From Pandoraea aquatica (GTDB taxonomy: Bacteria > Pseudomonadota > Gammaproteobacteria > Burkholderiales > Burkholderiaceae): a DNA stretch of 64,000 bases. The stretch lies in assembly GCF_902459565.1 (NCBI RefSeq), contig NZ_CABPSN010000001.1, positions 434,001 through 498,000 of the forward strand, given 5' to 3'. The position numbers and the translations under genes are program-made. This document shows, piece by piece, positions 55,224-63,138 of this stretch (positions are counted from its first letter, which is position 1; the number at the start of each line of letters is the position of its first letter). The notes below the pieces were generated by a model. The model saw nothing but the letters and a program-made list of their open reading frames with translations, searched no databases and was not told the DNA's origin.

Positions 55224-55781
55224 TTAAGCCTTGCCGCCCGACTTCTCCTTGACCATCCCCGGCGGGGGCGGCACGACGAAACGCTCGAAGCGGAACCGGT
55301 CGAAGCTCTCGATGTTGCGCTCCCACACCTTCGCCTCGTAGGGATGCTCGGCGTCGATCTGCGTCATCTCGCAATACAGCTCGACGTTGTTGCCGTCCGG
55401 ATCCTTGAACACAAGGAAGTAATTCGCGCCGGGGCCGTGGCGACCGATGCCGCGCACGATCTCGACCTCGTGCGCACGCAGCACTTCCACCGCCTTCTCC
55501 ATCTCTTCGACGCTGTCGACCAGATACGAGAAGTGCTCCATGCCGGGACGGCCGTAGCGCGGCAGATCGTCGATATCGGGCGAGTTTTTCGGAATCTGCG
55601 AGAGCGCCAGATCGTGGTGATCGCTGCCCGCACGCAGGAACACCATCTGGTCGTCAATCCAGTCGGAGACCGTGAGGCCGAGCACTTCGGTATAGAACTT
55701 CACCGACTTCTGAATATCGCGCACGACCAGCACCAGATGGCCGAGACGCTTCGGATTGAGTTTGGGTTTGGGGCTTGTCAT
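55224..55781 (-). CDS. VOC-family extradiol-type dioxygenase
   Basis: The start MTSPKPKLNPKRLGH follows AAGGAG. The 185-residue protein has a two-module VOC fold with the 2-His-1-carboxylate facial triad: His15 (RLGHLVLVV), His83 (GMEHFSYLV) and Glu134 (NNVELYCEM), which bind Fe2+ or Mn2+. Size is that of single-domain ring-cleavage dioxygenases. A glyoxalase role is possible, but the company of FAH, aldolase and hydrolase genes favours ring cleavage (inference). It sits inside an ABC importer cluster, between binding-protein and permease genes. Confidence 0.85.
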   Translation of the reverse strand: MTSPKPKLNPKRLGHLVLVVRDIQKSVKFYTEVLGLTVSDWIDDQMVFLRAGSDHHDLALSQIPKNSPDIDDLPRYGRPGMEHFSYLVDSVEEMEKAVEVLRAHEVEIVRGIGRHGPGANYFLVFKDPDGNNVELYCEMTQIDAEHPYEAKVWERNIESFDRFRFERFVVPPPPGMVKEKSGGKA

Positions 55782-55851
55782 CTCCACTCCTTGCATTGCA
55801 ACAGTTCAACCATTCGCGTGGGATCTCGATCGGATTCCCAGCAACCGGGAA

Positions 55852-56886
55852 TCACTCGACGAACTGATTGGTATAGATGTCGGTGGCTTTGAGCGTCGGC
55901 GCGAGATTGAAGGCATCGCGCACGAACTTCGCGGTGGACTCCATACGCGGCACCGGCAGCCAGCCCGGCTTGTGACCCTTCGTCTCGCTATCGGTCTCCA
56001 GCACGCCGATCTGGCGAATCTGTTCGACCATGACCTGCTTGTCGAGCATCGGGTACTGCGAGACGATCACACCGGCGGACTCATCCGGGTGCTCGCGCAT
56101 CCAGGCATAGCCCCGGTAGGTCGCCTGCACAAAGCGACGCACCACGTCCGGCTTCTGCGCGATCATCGTTTCGGTCGTGACGATGCCGTTGCCGACCATG
56201 TCCAGCCCGAAATCTCGGTAGCGCAGCGAACCGATCTCGCGGCCCTGCTTCGACGCCAGTGACTTGAGCACCGGCAGATTCGCGCCTTCCCAGCATTCGG
56301 TCAGATCCACACGCCCTTGCAGGAACGAAGGATTGATCGTCGACGGATCGAGACGGAGCAGCTTCACGGCGGTGGGCGGCAGGCCATTCGCCTTGAGCCA
56401 CGCCGGCACGATGTTCTGCAACGGCGACGCGCCGCCACCACCCATCGACATGCCTTTCAGGTCGGCGGGTTTGGTGATGGTGCGTCCGGGCTTCGCGAGG
56501 TAGCAGATCGCGCCGGGCCAGACCGCGTTGATCGAACCGACCATGCGAGTCTTGCCGCCCTGTGCGCGATTGAGCATGACGCTGATCGGATCGCCGTAGC
56601 CGAATTCGAACAGACCCTGATCGACTTCATTGACGGTGCGTTGCCCGCCGTGACCGACGATGGCCGACACCTCCAGCCCCGCCTCGCGGTAATAGCCCTT
56701 GTTGATCGCGACGAGCACGCCGCCGGTACTGCCCTGCGGCAGCCATGAGAGGTTGAACTTGACCTTGTCCTGTGCGGCGACCGGCGTCGCCCACAACGCG
56801 CCTGCGCCGACAATCCCTGCCGTGCCGATCGTGCTGGCACATGCGAGCGCCGTCCACCAGCGCCGGGTCCACTGCCACTGCTGCAT
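55852..56886 (-). CDS. ABC importer binding protein (NMT1/Thi5-like)
   Basis: This 344-residue protein has a Sec signal (MQQWQWTRRWWTALACA..., cleavage near VAA-QD) and an AGGAGG ribosome site. Blocks VKFNLSWLPQGSTGGVLVAINKGYY, GHGGQRTVNEVDQGLFEFGYGDPISV and PDLTECWEG-like DLTECWEGANLPVL identify the NMT1/Thi5 group, which includes binders of pyrimidines, sulfonates and phthalate-type aromatic acids. It probably captures the substrate of the cluster. It is second in the operon after the FAH gene. Confidence 0.9.
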   Translation of the reverse strand: MQQWQWTRRWWTALACASTIGTAGIVGAGALWATPVAAQDKVKFNLSWLPQGSTGGVLVAINKGYYREAGLEVSAIVGHGGQRTVNEVDQGLFEFGYGDPISVMLNRAQGGKTRMVGSINAVWPGAICYLAKPGRTITKPADLKGMSMGGGGASPLQNIVPAWLKANGLPPTAVKLLRLDPSTINPSFLQGRVDLTECWEGANLPVLKSLASKQGREIGSLRYRDFGLDMVGNGIVTTETMIAQKPDVVRRFVQATYRGYAWMREHPDESAGVIVSQYPMLDKQVMVEQIRQIGVLETDSETKGHKPGWLPVPRMESTAKFVRDAFNLAPTLKATDIYTNQFVE

Positions 56887-56923
56887 TGCTGCCTCCTCCT
56901 GACCGCCACATGAGCGGTCTTTC

Positions 56924-57880
56924 TTATTTGCGTTGTGCCACGACGCGGTTCTCGATGGCGCCGATGCCCTCGATACCCGCCACCATCACGTCACCCGCCT
57001 TGAGATACACGCCACGCCCCATACCCACGCCGGTCGGCGTGCCCGTGGCGATCAGATCGCCGGGCTTGAGCGTGAGGATTTCCGACAGGTAAGCGATCTG
57101 CTCCGCAATGTTGAAGATCATTCCTGCCGTCGTGTCGTCCTGCATCGACTCGCCGTTGACCGACAGCGTCATGCGCAGGTTCTGGGGATCGCGAATGACG
57201 TCGCGCGGCACAAACCACGGCCCCAGAGGAGCGAAGGTATCGAAACTCTTGCCGCGAAACCAGTCGTGCGTGAACGGATAGTCGGTGCGACGATTCAAAT
57301 CCCGCGCGCTCACGTCGTTGATGACGGTGTAACCGGCGATCCATTCATGCGCCCGTTCGACCGGCACGTGACGGCCCGGACGGCCGATCACCACGGCCAG
57401 TTCGACCTCCCAGTCGACGCGCTCGGCATGCGGCGGCAGGACCACGTCGGTGCCCGTCGCGGTCACGCTTGTCTCGGCCTTCATGAACATGTACGGCGAG
57501 CTTTCGCTGCGCGGCGCGAGCTTGGTGCCCATTTCCGCCGCGTGTTCGTAGAAGTTGGACGCCGTGGCAAAGATGCGGCCCGGCTGATACGGCACGCACA
57601 GGCGGTAGCTGTCGGTGGCCAGCGCGCCCACCTTGGCCGGAACGCCCGCGTCCAGCGCACGACGCACAGCGGCCGACACGGCTTCGCCATGCACGTACCA
57701 GTCCGAGAGCAACGCCGTCAGGTCCTGCGCCGACGCGAGGCCGTCTTCTGCACCCGCGCCCATGTGGCGCAGCACCGCTTCGAGGTCATACAGACGACCG
57801 TGCTGCACCAGTGCCGTACGACGCGCGGCCACGGCGCCCGGCGCCAGCGATTCATAAGTTGCCAATCCAAACCAGGTCAC
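56924..57880 (-). CDS. Fumarylacetoacetate-hydrolase-family protein
   Basis: I choose the GTG start (MTWFGLATYESLAPG) because AAGGAGG lies five bases upstream; an ATG 21 bases earlier encodes that very ribosome site. The 318-residue protein has an N-terminal domain and the FAH fold with metal ligands in DWEVELAVVIG, INDVSARDLNRR, KSFDTFAPLGPW and GTPTGVGMG. FAH enzymes cleave C-C bonds in acylpyruvates, or isomerise or decarboxylate ring-fission products. It heads the nine-gene minus-strand cluster. Confidence 0.9.
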   Translation of the reverse strand: MTWFGLATYESLAPGAVAARRTALVQHGRLYDLEAVLRHMGAGAEDGLASAQDLTALLSDWYVHGEAVSAAVRRALDAGVPAKVGALATDSYRLCVPYQPGRIFATASNFYEHAAEMGTKLAPRSESSPYMFMKAETSVTATGTDVVLPPHAERVDWEVELAVVIGRPGRHVPVERAHEWIAGYTVINDVSARDLNRRTDYPFTHDWFRGKSFDTFAPLGPWFVPRDVIRDPQNLRMTLSVNGESMQDDTTAGMIFNIAEQIAYLSEILTLKPGDLIATGTPTGVGMGRGVYLKAGDVMVAGIEGIGAIENRVVAQRK

Positions 57881-57944
57881 ACCTTCCTCCTTGTCTTCCA
57901 TCGGTAACCGATCTCGTTTTCACGCATCGGTTGTCTTTTTGATT

Positions 57945-57985
57945 GCTATGTTGAAACACAATACATAGCATATGTATACATAGCA
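57945..57985. promoter_or_regulatory. Operator region between FAH and dehydrogenase genes
   Basis: TATGTATACATA (57971-57982) is a perfect palindrome. GCTATGT at 57945 faces ACATAGC at 57963-57969, and ATACATAGCA occurs twice (57961-57970 and 57976-57985), 15 bases apart. On the minus strand TTGCTA (57986-57981) and TATTGT (57963-57958), 17 bases apart, could be the FAH promoter. The palindrome lies between them. The same core occurs at three promoters near 62-63 kb. Confidence 0.7.
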
Positions 57986-58036
57986 ACTGATTTGTATTTT
58001 ATTTTTCAATCCATCTCGTCGAGACGATTAAGACCC

Positions 58037-59005
58037 ATGAACGACACGCCGCTGCTGCTCAATCTCATCCCGCTCGAACCCCTCGCCCGCGCGCAATTGC
58101 TTGCTGCCGGATTGCGTTTGCACGACCTCGACGCGAGCCAACTTTGCAACGCTGGCGACCCCGTCACGCCGCACGTTCGGCTCGCGCTGACCAACGGCAC
58201 GACTGGCCTCACGGCGGCGCAAATGGATGCGCTACCGCAACTCGAACTCGTCTGCGCCTTCGGTGCGGGCTTTGAAAACATCGACGTGGCCGCGGCGACG
58301 CAGCGCGGCATCGCCGTAGCCCACGCGCCGAACACGAACGGCGAGACCGTCGCCGATCACGCGCTCGCGCTGATGCTTGCCAGCGCACGCGGGCTCGTCA
58401 CGCTCGACCGCGCGGTGAAAGCCGGCGGCTGGGCGAAACATCGCGCACCGCGTCCCACGCTGAGCGGCGCACGACTCGGCATCGTCGGCCTCGGCAACAT
58501 CGGACAAGCCATCGCAACACGCGCAGAAGCCTTCGGCATGACCATCGGCTATCACACGCGCACGGCGCGCACGGACTGTCGCTGGCAGCACTTCGACGAC
58601 ATCGGCACACTGGCCGACATGAGCGACTTCCTCGTACTCGCTTGTCCCGGCGGCCCGGCCACGCATCACCTCGTGAACACCGACGTGCTGGCACGTCTGG
58701 GCGCACACGGCTTTCTCATCAATGTGGCCCGAGGCAGCGTGGTCGACACCGTGGCACTCATCGAAGCGCTATGCGATGGCGTAATCGCCGGTGCCGCGCT
58801 CGACGTCTTCGAAACCGAACCCGAGGTGCCTTCCGCCCTGCGCATGCTTGAGAACGTGGTGCTGACACCGCATATCTCAGGCCGCTCTCCCGCCGCACAG
58901 CAAGCACAGATCGACTTGCTGCTGGCCAACGTACGCGCCCATCTCGCTGGCACGCCGCTCCCGGCCGCCGTCAACTCCGTCGGACATCGCAACGCGTCGA
59001 AATAA
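58037..59005 (+). CDS. D-isomer-specific 2-hydroxyacid dehydrogenase
   Basis: This 322-residue enzyme starts MNDTPLLLNLIP. It has the NAD(P) motif GIVGLGNIGQAIA, and catalytic Arg in NVARGSVVDT, Glu in FETEPEV and His in LTPHISGRS, complete for the family. The NAD(P) domain closely follows the GHPR/GyaR-type pattern (hydroxypyruvate/glyoxylate reductase-like). It is divergent from the catabolic cluster across the operator region and may reduce a 2-keto acid such as pyruvate or glyoxylate released by the aldolase (inference). Confidence 0.92.
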   Translation: MNDTPLLLNLIPLEPLARAQLLAAGLRLHDLDASQLCNAGDPVTPHVRLALTNGTTGLTAAQMDALPQLELVCAFGAGFENIDVAAATQRGIAVAHAPNTNGETVADHALALMLASARGLVTLDRAVKAGGWAKHRAPRPTLSGARLGIVGLGNIGQAIATRAEAFGMTIGYHTRTARTDCRWQHFDDIGTLADMSDFLVLACPGGPATHHLVNTDVLARLGAHGFLINVARGSVVDTVALIEALCDGVIAGAALDVFETEPEVPSALRMLENVVLTPHISGRSPAAQQAQIDLLLANVRAHLAGTPLPAAVNSVGHRNASK

Positions 59006-59021
59006 GAAAGAAGCAAAAAAA

Positions 59022-59061
59022 GAAGCGGGCAACCGGGAGACCATCGGAGGTTGCCCGCTTC
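59022..59061. terminator. Strong terminator between convergent genes
   Basis: A perfect 13-bp stem (59022-59034 with 59049-59061, 14-nt loop) is preceded on the plus strand by gcaaaaaaa, which becomes a T-run after the hairpin on the minus strand. It is thus an excellent Rho-independent terminator for the LVIVD-protein gene and a plausible one for the dehydrogenase. Confidence 0.85.
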
Positions 59062-59163
59062 AACACTTCACGCTTTGGAGGCCCTGTGAAGTCGGCGGTG
59101 ACGGCACGAACCTATGCATCCGGTCGCGCCGTCCTTGACGTCGAATCGTTCGATAGTCGTTCG

Positions 59164-60969
59164 TTAGCGTGCCGGGTACGGCTTCGCCGGCGCACCCATC
59201 ACCGGCTCACCCAGCAACGGGCTCGACAGCGCGTAGGCACCGTTCTCGGTGAAGGCCCACATGATGTTGCGGTCGTACTCGGTGTACATCGCAAACACGC
59301 CCTTACCCAGCGTGTAGACCGGCAGTTCCGTCTCGTCGGCCAGACCCGGCACGAAGTAACCGGCGATGCGCGGCTTGGTCGGATCCTTCACGTCGAAAAT
59401 CTGCACGCCCGCGTTGTAGAACGAGTACGGCACGATGCCCTGACGCCACGTGCCAGGCTGACCGATGGAGTTCGAACGCTTGGGACCGTAGTTGCCGCCA
59501 CGCTGACAGAAGCTGGTGAACGGCGCGCCTTCCGGCACTTCCGGCTCGGGCAGCTTGCCGGCCACTTTCATCTTCGCGGGATTACGCGCGTCGACGACGA
59601 AGATGTCCTTGTACGGCTCGTAGCAGTCGCGATTCATCGGGTAGCCGCTGGTGAGCACGTAACCGGTGCGCTCGTACTGGCTGACGTCGGCGTTGTCGTA
59701 CTCCGTACCGGCGAAGCTCGGTGCCGTGTTCACGTTGCCCACGACCTTCGGATGTGCCGGATCGCTCAGGTCGAACGACCACAGTCCGAGACCCCCCATC
59801 GCGCCGAAGCCCACCTTGCCACCCTGCTCCAGCGGCTTGGGCAGGAAGATCGGCATACGCGAGCCCATCCACGACGTACGGTTGCCAGCGCGCGGGTTTT
59901 GCAGATAGGCCTGCTCATGCTCCTCGTTGCCGAGAATCTGGCCCGGCACGGAAATCTGCGAGATGAACTTCGGATTCGCGGGGTCCGACATATCCCACAC
60001 CTGGTAACCCGGCGAGTAGAGATAGTTCGGATATTCCGTGAGTGCGTAGCTGTCGTCCGGCGCGGACGAGAGAATCATGTACTTGCCGCCGTAGAACTCC
60101 GGCGAGTCGAGCGAACCCGAACCCTGCTGCTGGCCGACGGGCGCATTCGGATGCTTGTAGTCGGTCGTGCGCGTGGCGATCAGCTTCCAGTCGGACGGCA
60201 GCGGGCCATCCATCACGAAGACCTTGAAGCCCTTGAGCGAGTTGTAATTGCGTTGCGCCGCCACCTTGTCCGGTTGCTTCGACTTGTCCTGCATCAGTCC
60301 ATAGCGGCCAATTTCGAACGACGCGACGAGGATCGGCTTGCCCAGCTTCTTGTTCCACACGATGGTGGCACCGCCGAGGTAGTCCTGTACGTTGTTGGCG
60401 TCGAACTTCTCGCTCGATCCCTTCGGACCCCACACGCCGCCCTTCGAATAGACGACCTTGCCGTTGGCCGGATCGGTCACGTCCATGATGCGCAGATAGT
60501 CGCGGTCGTGGATGTACAGATAGCGCTTGCCGTTGAAGTCGGCGATGTTGTTCCATGCGTGGAACGGCGAATCGACGCCCGGATAGAACGCCAGCACCTT
60601 CACGTTCTTCGAATAGCTCTTCTTGTCCCACGTGGTCAGTTCGCCGGGGAAGCGCTGGCCCGTGTGAATTTCGGGCGACGCCTTCGGCCAGATGAACTTG
60701 CCGGTGGCCGGGTCCATCCCATAGTCGACGCCTGCCTTGAGCGGCTTCGGTTCGCGATCCGGCGTGAGGCGCAACCATCCGGCCAGATACGGGTCCTTGA
60801 CGTTCGGCGTGCCGGGCGTGCCCGATGGATTCTCTGCGGCGGCCGGCTGTGCGACCGGCGCGCTCTCAGGGGCCGAAGCGTGCGCGGCGAGCGTCATCGT
60901 GAGCGCCGCGAGCACTGCCGTGGCTGTCAACATGGCGGGGGCTGCACCGCGTGTCTGCATGCGAAACAT
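59164..60969 (-). CDS. Secreted LVIVD-repeat (beta-propeller) protein
   Basis: This 601-residue protein starts after AAGGAGG and has a Sec signal (cleavage near AHA-SA). After a low-complexity Pro/Ala linker it contains repeated strands of the LVIVD type: YLYIHDRDYLRIMDVTDPANGKVV, YQVWDMSDPANPKFI, GLWSFDLSDPAHPKVV, DIFVVDARNPAKMKV and VQIFDVKDPTKPRI. The repeating D-[VA]xDPxxP signature implies a beta-propeller in the periplasm or outside. Catalytic residues are not evident. It is third after the VOC and porin genes and may bind or hydrolyse a substrate of the cluster. Confidence 0.85.
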   Translation of the reverse strand: MFRMQTRGAAPAMLTATAVLAALTMTLAAHASAPESAPVAQPAAAENPSGTPGTPNVKDPYLAGWLRLTPDREPKPLKAGVDYGMDPATGKFIWPKASPEIHTGQRFPGELTTWDKKSYSKNVKVLAFYPGVDSPFHAWNNIADFNGKRYLYIHDRDYLRIMDVTDPANGKVVYSKGGVWGPKGSSEKFDANNVQDYLGGATIVWNKKLGKPILVASFEIGRYGLMQDKSKQPDKVAAQRNYNSLKGFKVFVMDGPLPSDWKLIATRTTDYKHPNAPVGQQQGSGSLDSPEFYGGKYMILSSAPDDSYALTEYPNYLYSPGYQVWDMSDPANPKFISQISVPGQILGNEEHEQAYLQNPRAGNRTSWMGSRMPIFLPKPLEQGGKVGFGAMGGLGLWSFDLSDPAHPKVVGNVNTAPSFAGTEYDNADVSQYERTGYVLTSGYPMNRDCYEPYKDIFVVDARNPAKMKVAGKLPEPEVPEGAPFTSFCQRGGNYGPKRSNSIGQPGTWRQGIVPYSFYNAGVQIFDVKDPTKPRIAGYFVPGLADETELPVYTLGKGVFAMYTEYDRNIMWAFTENGAYALSSPLLGEPVMGAPAKPYPAR

Positions 60970-61066
60970 GTCTTCCTCCTTCGTCTCAAAAGTCTTCTCG
61001 CCGGCGCTGTGAACGACCCTCGCCGGCGGCGTATTACTGAAAAGCGGATGGCGTATGACGTCTGCG

Positions 61067-62116
61067 TCAGAACGCGTGACGAATACCGAACTGCACGCCC
61101 GACGGGTTCTGCGTGCCGGTCGGCGTCACCTGGAACGTCACCGGGTAATGAACCGTCGTGTCGTTGCTGTGCTGCACGCGAGCGTAGGTCGCGTAAAGCG
61201 TGGTGCGCTTGGACAAGCCGTACATGTAGCCGACGACGAAGCCGTTGGCGTTGGAGAGCGCCTTGTTGTCGTCGTCCTGACGGTGGACAAAGCTCGCGTA
61301 GAAGCGATGGCGGTCGGTAAGCGCATAACGCACGCCTGCCTGAATGTCCCAGCCGCGCACGTTGAAGGCGACGTACGGGGGATAGGCGTAGTAACCGTTG
61401 TACGTGTGATAGATCAGGGTCGGCTCGACGCTGCCGAATTTGTACGTCGCCGCGAAGTAGTTGTCGCGCGACGAACGGATCTGGCTCGACGAATAGATGT
61501 CACGCGTGTATTGCAACTCGCTGACCGCACCGAGGAAAATGCCGCCCTGGCGATATTCGAGTGCAGCGGAGTAGAAGCGGCCGGAGCGTGTGCCGTCGCC
61601 CACACCGGTCGTCGCCATGAAGCGCGCGTTCAGGCCGTACCAGGTCGGCGTCTTGTACTGGATGGAGTTGTCGACGCGATACGACGCGTAGAAGAACTCC
61701 ATGTTGTTGACCATACTGAAGTCGGCCGCCCAGCTCGGATCGGCATAACCCGCGATCCAGTACGACGGCGTGAACTGACGGCCCAGCGACAGATCGCCCC
61801 ACGGCCCCTTGATCCCGACGAACGATTGACGCGCCTGCGCCGATTGTGTGCCGTTGTTGGCCGAGAACATCGGCTCGTACGTGAAGAACGCGCGGTTTCC
61901 GCCACCGAGTTCTTCATAGCCGCTCAGGTTGAATCGCGAGTTGTTCAGCCCACCACTGGACATTCTCGTGACCTTGCCGCCATTTGCGCCCGACCCCCAC
62001 AGCTGCTCCATGTTCAGGTCGATAAACCCCGAGAGCGTGACACCCCCGGAAGCCTGCGCATACGCACCGCCCTGCATTGCACCCAGCAGCAATGCACACA
62101 ACACTCGCTTCTTCAT
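61067..62116 (-). CDS. Gram-negative porin, GntR-regulon type
   Basis: This 349-residue porin starts MKKRVLCALLLGAMQ with an AGGAGAC ribosome site and a signal cleaved near AYA-QA. VTLSGFIDLNMEQLW, LSGYEELGGGNRAFFTYE, GIKGPWGDLSLGRQFTPSYWIAG and terminal VQFGIRHAF are porin landmarks. A TGTATACA palindrome and a TATAAT box lie upstream. It is the second porin in this part of the genome and is likely specific to the regulon's substrate. Confidence 0.92.
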   Translation of the reverse strand: MKKRVLCALLLGAMQGGAYAQASGGVTLSGFIDLNMEQLWGSGANGGKVTRMSSGGLNNSRFNLSGYEELGGGNRAFFTYEPMFSANNGTQSAQARQSFVGIKGPWGDLSLGRQFTPSYWIAGYADPSWAADFSMVNNMEFFYASYRVDNSIQYKTPTWYGLNARFMATTGVGDGTRSGRFYSAALEYRQGGIFLGAVSELQYTRDIYSSSQIRSSRDNYFAATYKFGSVEPTLIYHTYNGYYAYPPYVAFNVRGWDIQAGVRYALTDRHRFYASFVHRQDDDNKALSNANGFVVGYMYGLSKRTTLYATYARVQHSNDTTVHYPVTFQVTPTGTQNPSGVQFGIRHAF

Positions 62117-62191
62117 GCTGTCTCCTGATGTTTCTCGTTTTATTTGCGACGCCTCCCCTGTTTAACTGCCGGGATGTCTGCCGCTCGCCCG

Positions 62192-62222
62192 TTGTATGTA
62201 TACAATCTTTCGATGGATTATA
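62192..62222 (-). promoter_or_regulatory. Promoter and operator of the porin gene
   Basis: On the minus strand TATAAT (62222-62217) is a good -10. Twelve bases downstream lies TTGTATACATACAA (62205-62192) with a TGTATACA core at 62197-62204. Plus-strand context GTATGTATACAATC matches the site before gntR at 13 of 14 positions. Confidence 0.7.
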
Positions 62223-62408
62223 CATATCAAAGAAATTGAATTTCTACTGCTATTTGCTTATACAAACGGGCTATTTTTTTATAGCGGGTTACCCCTTAGG
62301 ACTTCGGATGATGAATCGCCGCCGAGACACCAGGCGCGATGCACGCGAGGTGGCCGGCGGCGATTTGAGGCACTAACGTGGGGAATATCGAGATGCGCAG
62401 CGCGCGGA

Positions 62409-62876
62409 TCAAAGTCCGCTGCGGTCGGCCTGGAGGCCTTCGTGGCGCAGCTTCGGTGCGTTGTCGTTACCCGTGCCGTCTTTCGAAGCGCCGCCCCAGC
62501 CGTGCGCGGTGACGTCGAAGATCACGCCGTTCGGGTCGAAGAATTTGACCTCGTAGAAGATGTTGCTCTTCACCGGCACTTCGCCCATGTAGTAGCGCCC
62601 ACCGGCCGCTTCGATCTTCGCGCGCGTGGCGGCTACGTCTTCCACCCAGATCCCGATGTGATGCAGGCCGACGAACTCGCGTCCGCGATCGCCTGCCGCC
62701 TCGTCGTTCTTATAGTTGAGCAGCGCAAGATTGATGACGCCGTCCGAGAGGTAGACGCCTCGGGCGAGCGAGGAGTCCGTCTCCCCGACCTTCTTGAAAT
62801 CGAATGCCTGCATATAGAACTCGGCCGCCTTCCAGGGGTCCGGCACGGAAAGCGCAATGTGACGCAGTTTGGCCAT
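62409..62876 (-). CDS. VOC-family protein (lactoylglutathione-lyase-like)
   Basis: This 155-residue single-domain VOC protein follows GGAGA. His6 (LRHIALSV) and His in LHHIGIWV are present, and the third ligand position is Asp in GVIFDVTAHGWGG rather than the usual Glu. I recall a subfamily with this FDVTAHGW signature of unknown activity. Flexible C-terminal tail (KDGTGNDNAPKLRHEG). It is the first gene of a set with a porin and LVIVD protein, divergent from the GntR gene, with a palindrome over its promoter. Confidence 0.85.
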   Translation of the reverse strand: MAKLRHIALSVPDPWKAAEFYMQAFDFKKVGETDSSLARGVYLSDGVINLALLNYKNDEAAGDRGREFVGLHHIGIWVEDVAATRAKIEAAGGRYYMGEVPVKSNIFYEVKFFDPNGVIFDVTAHGWGGASKDGTGNDNAPKLRHEGLQADRSGL

Positions 62877-62937
62877 GATGAATGTCTCCTTCGGATTGAG
62901 GTGATAGGCCTCGCCGGCTCCTCCGGCGAATGGCTTA

Positions 62938-62966
62938 TGTATACTATCTCAGCACATTGCATTCAA
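62938..62966 (-). promoter_or_regulatory. Promoter and overlapping operator of the VOC gene
   Basis: On the minus strand TTGAAT (62966-62961) and TATACA (62943-62938) are 17 bases apart, a good sigma-70 spacing. TATGTATACTAT at 62936-62947 covers the -10 and shares the TGTATAC core of the other operators with one mismatch in the outer arm. Confidence 0.65.
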
Positions 62967-63077
62967 AAACGTATTTTTGAATGCACGTCGAGCTTCCCAT
63001 CGTTCCGAAAATCGATCAGACCCCGTCCCTTATGGCGTTGCGCCCTTTTTACACGAGAACATGAGGAAAAATACTCG

Positions 63078-63098
63078 TATAATCCGCATGTATACAAT
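63078..63098 (+). promoter_or_regulatory. Promoter -10 and operator of the gntR gene
   Basis: TATAAT at 63078-63083 is a perfect -10 with a weak -35. GCATGTATACAATC follows from 63087, with a TGTATACA core at 63089-63096, covering the expected start point. Binding there would block initiation, consistent with autorepression. Confidence 0.65.
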
Positions 63099-63138
63099 CC
63101 GACCCAAACGACGCATCTACGGAGCGAGATAAACCAGC

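Noticed and set aside
59086-61320. A 744-codon plus-strand open frame
   Set aside because: It is antisense to the LVIVD-protein gene, which has a signal peptide, repeats and a proper ribosome site. The opposite frame is Arg/Val-rich and matches nothing.
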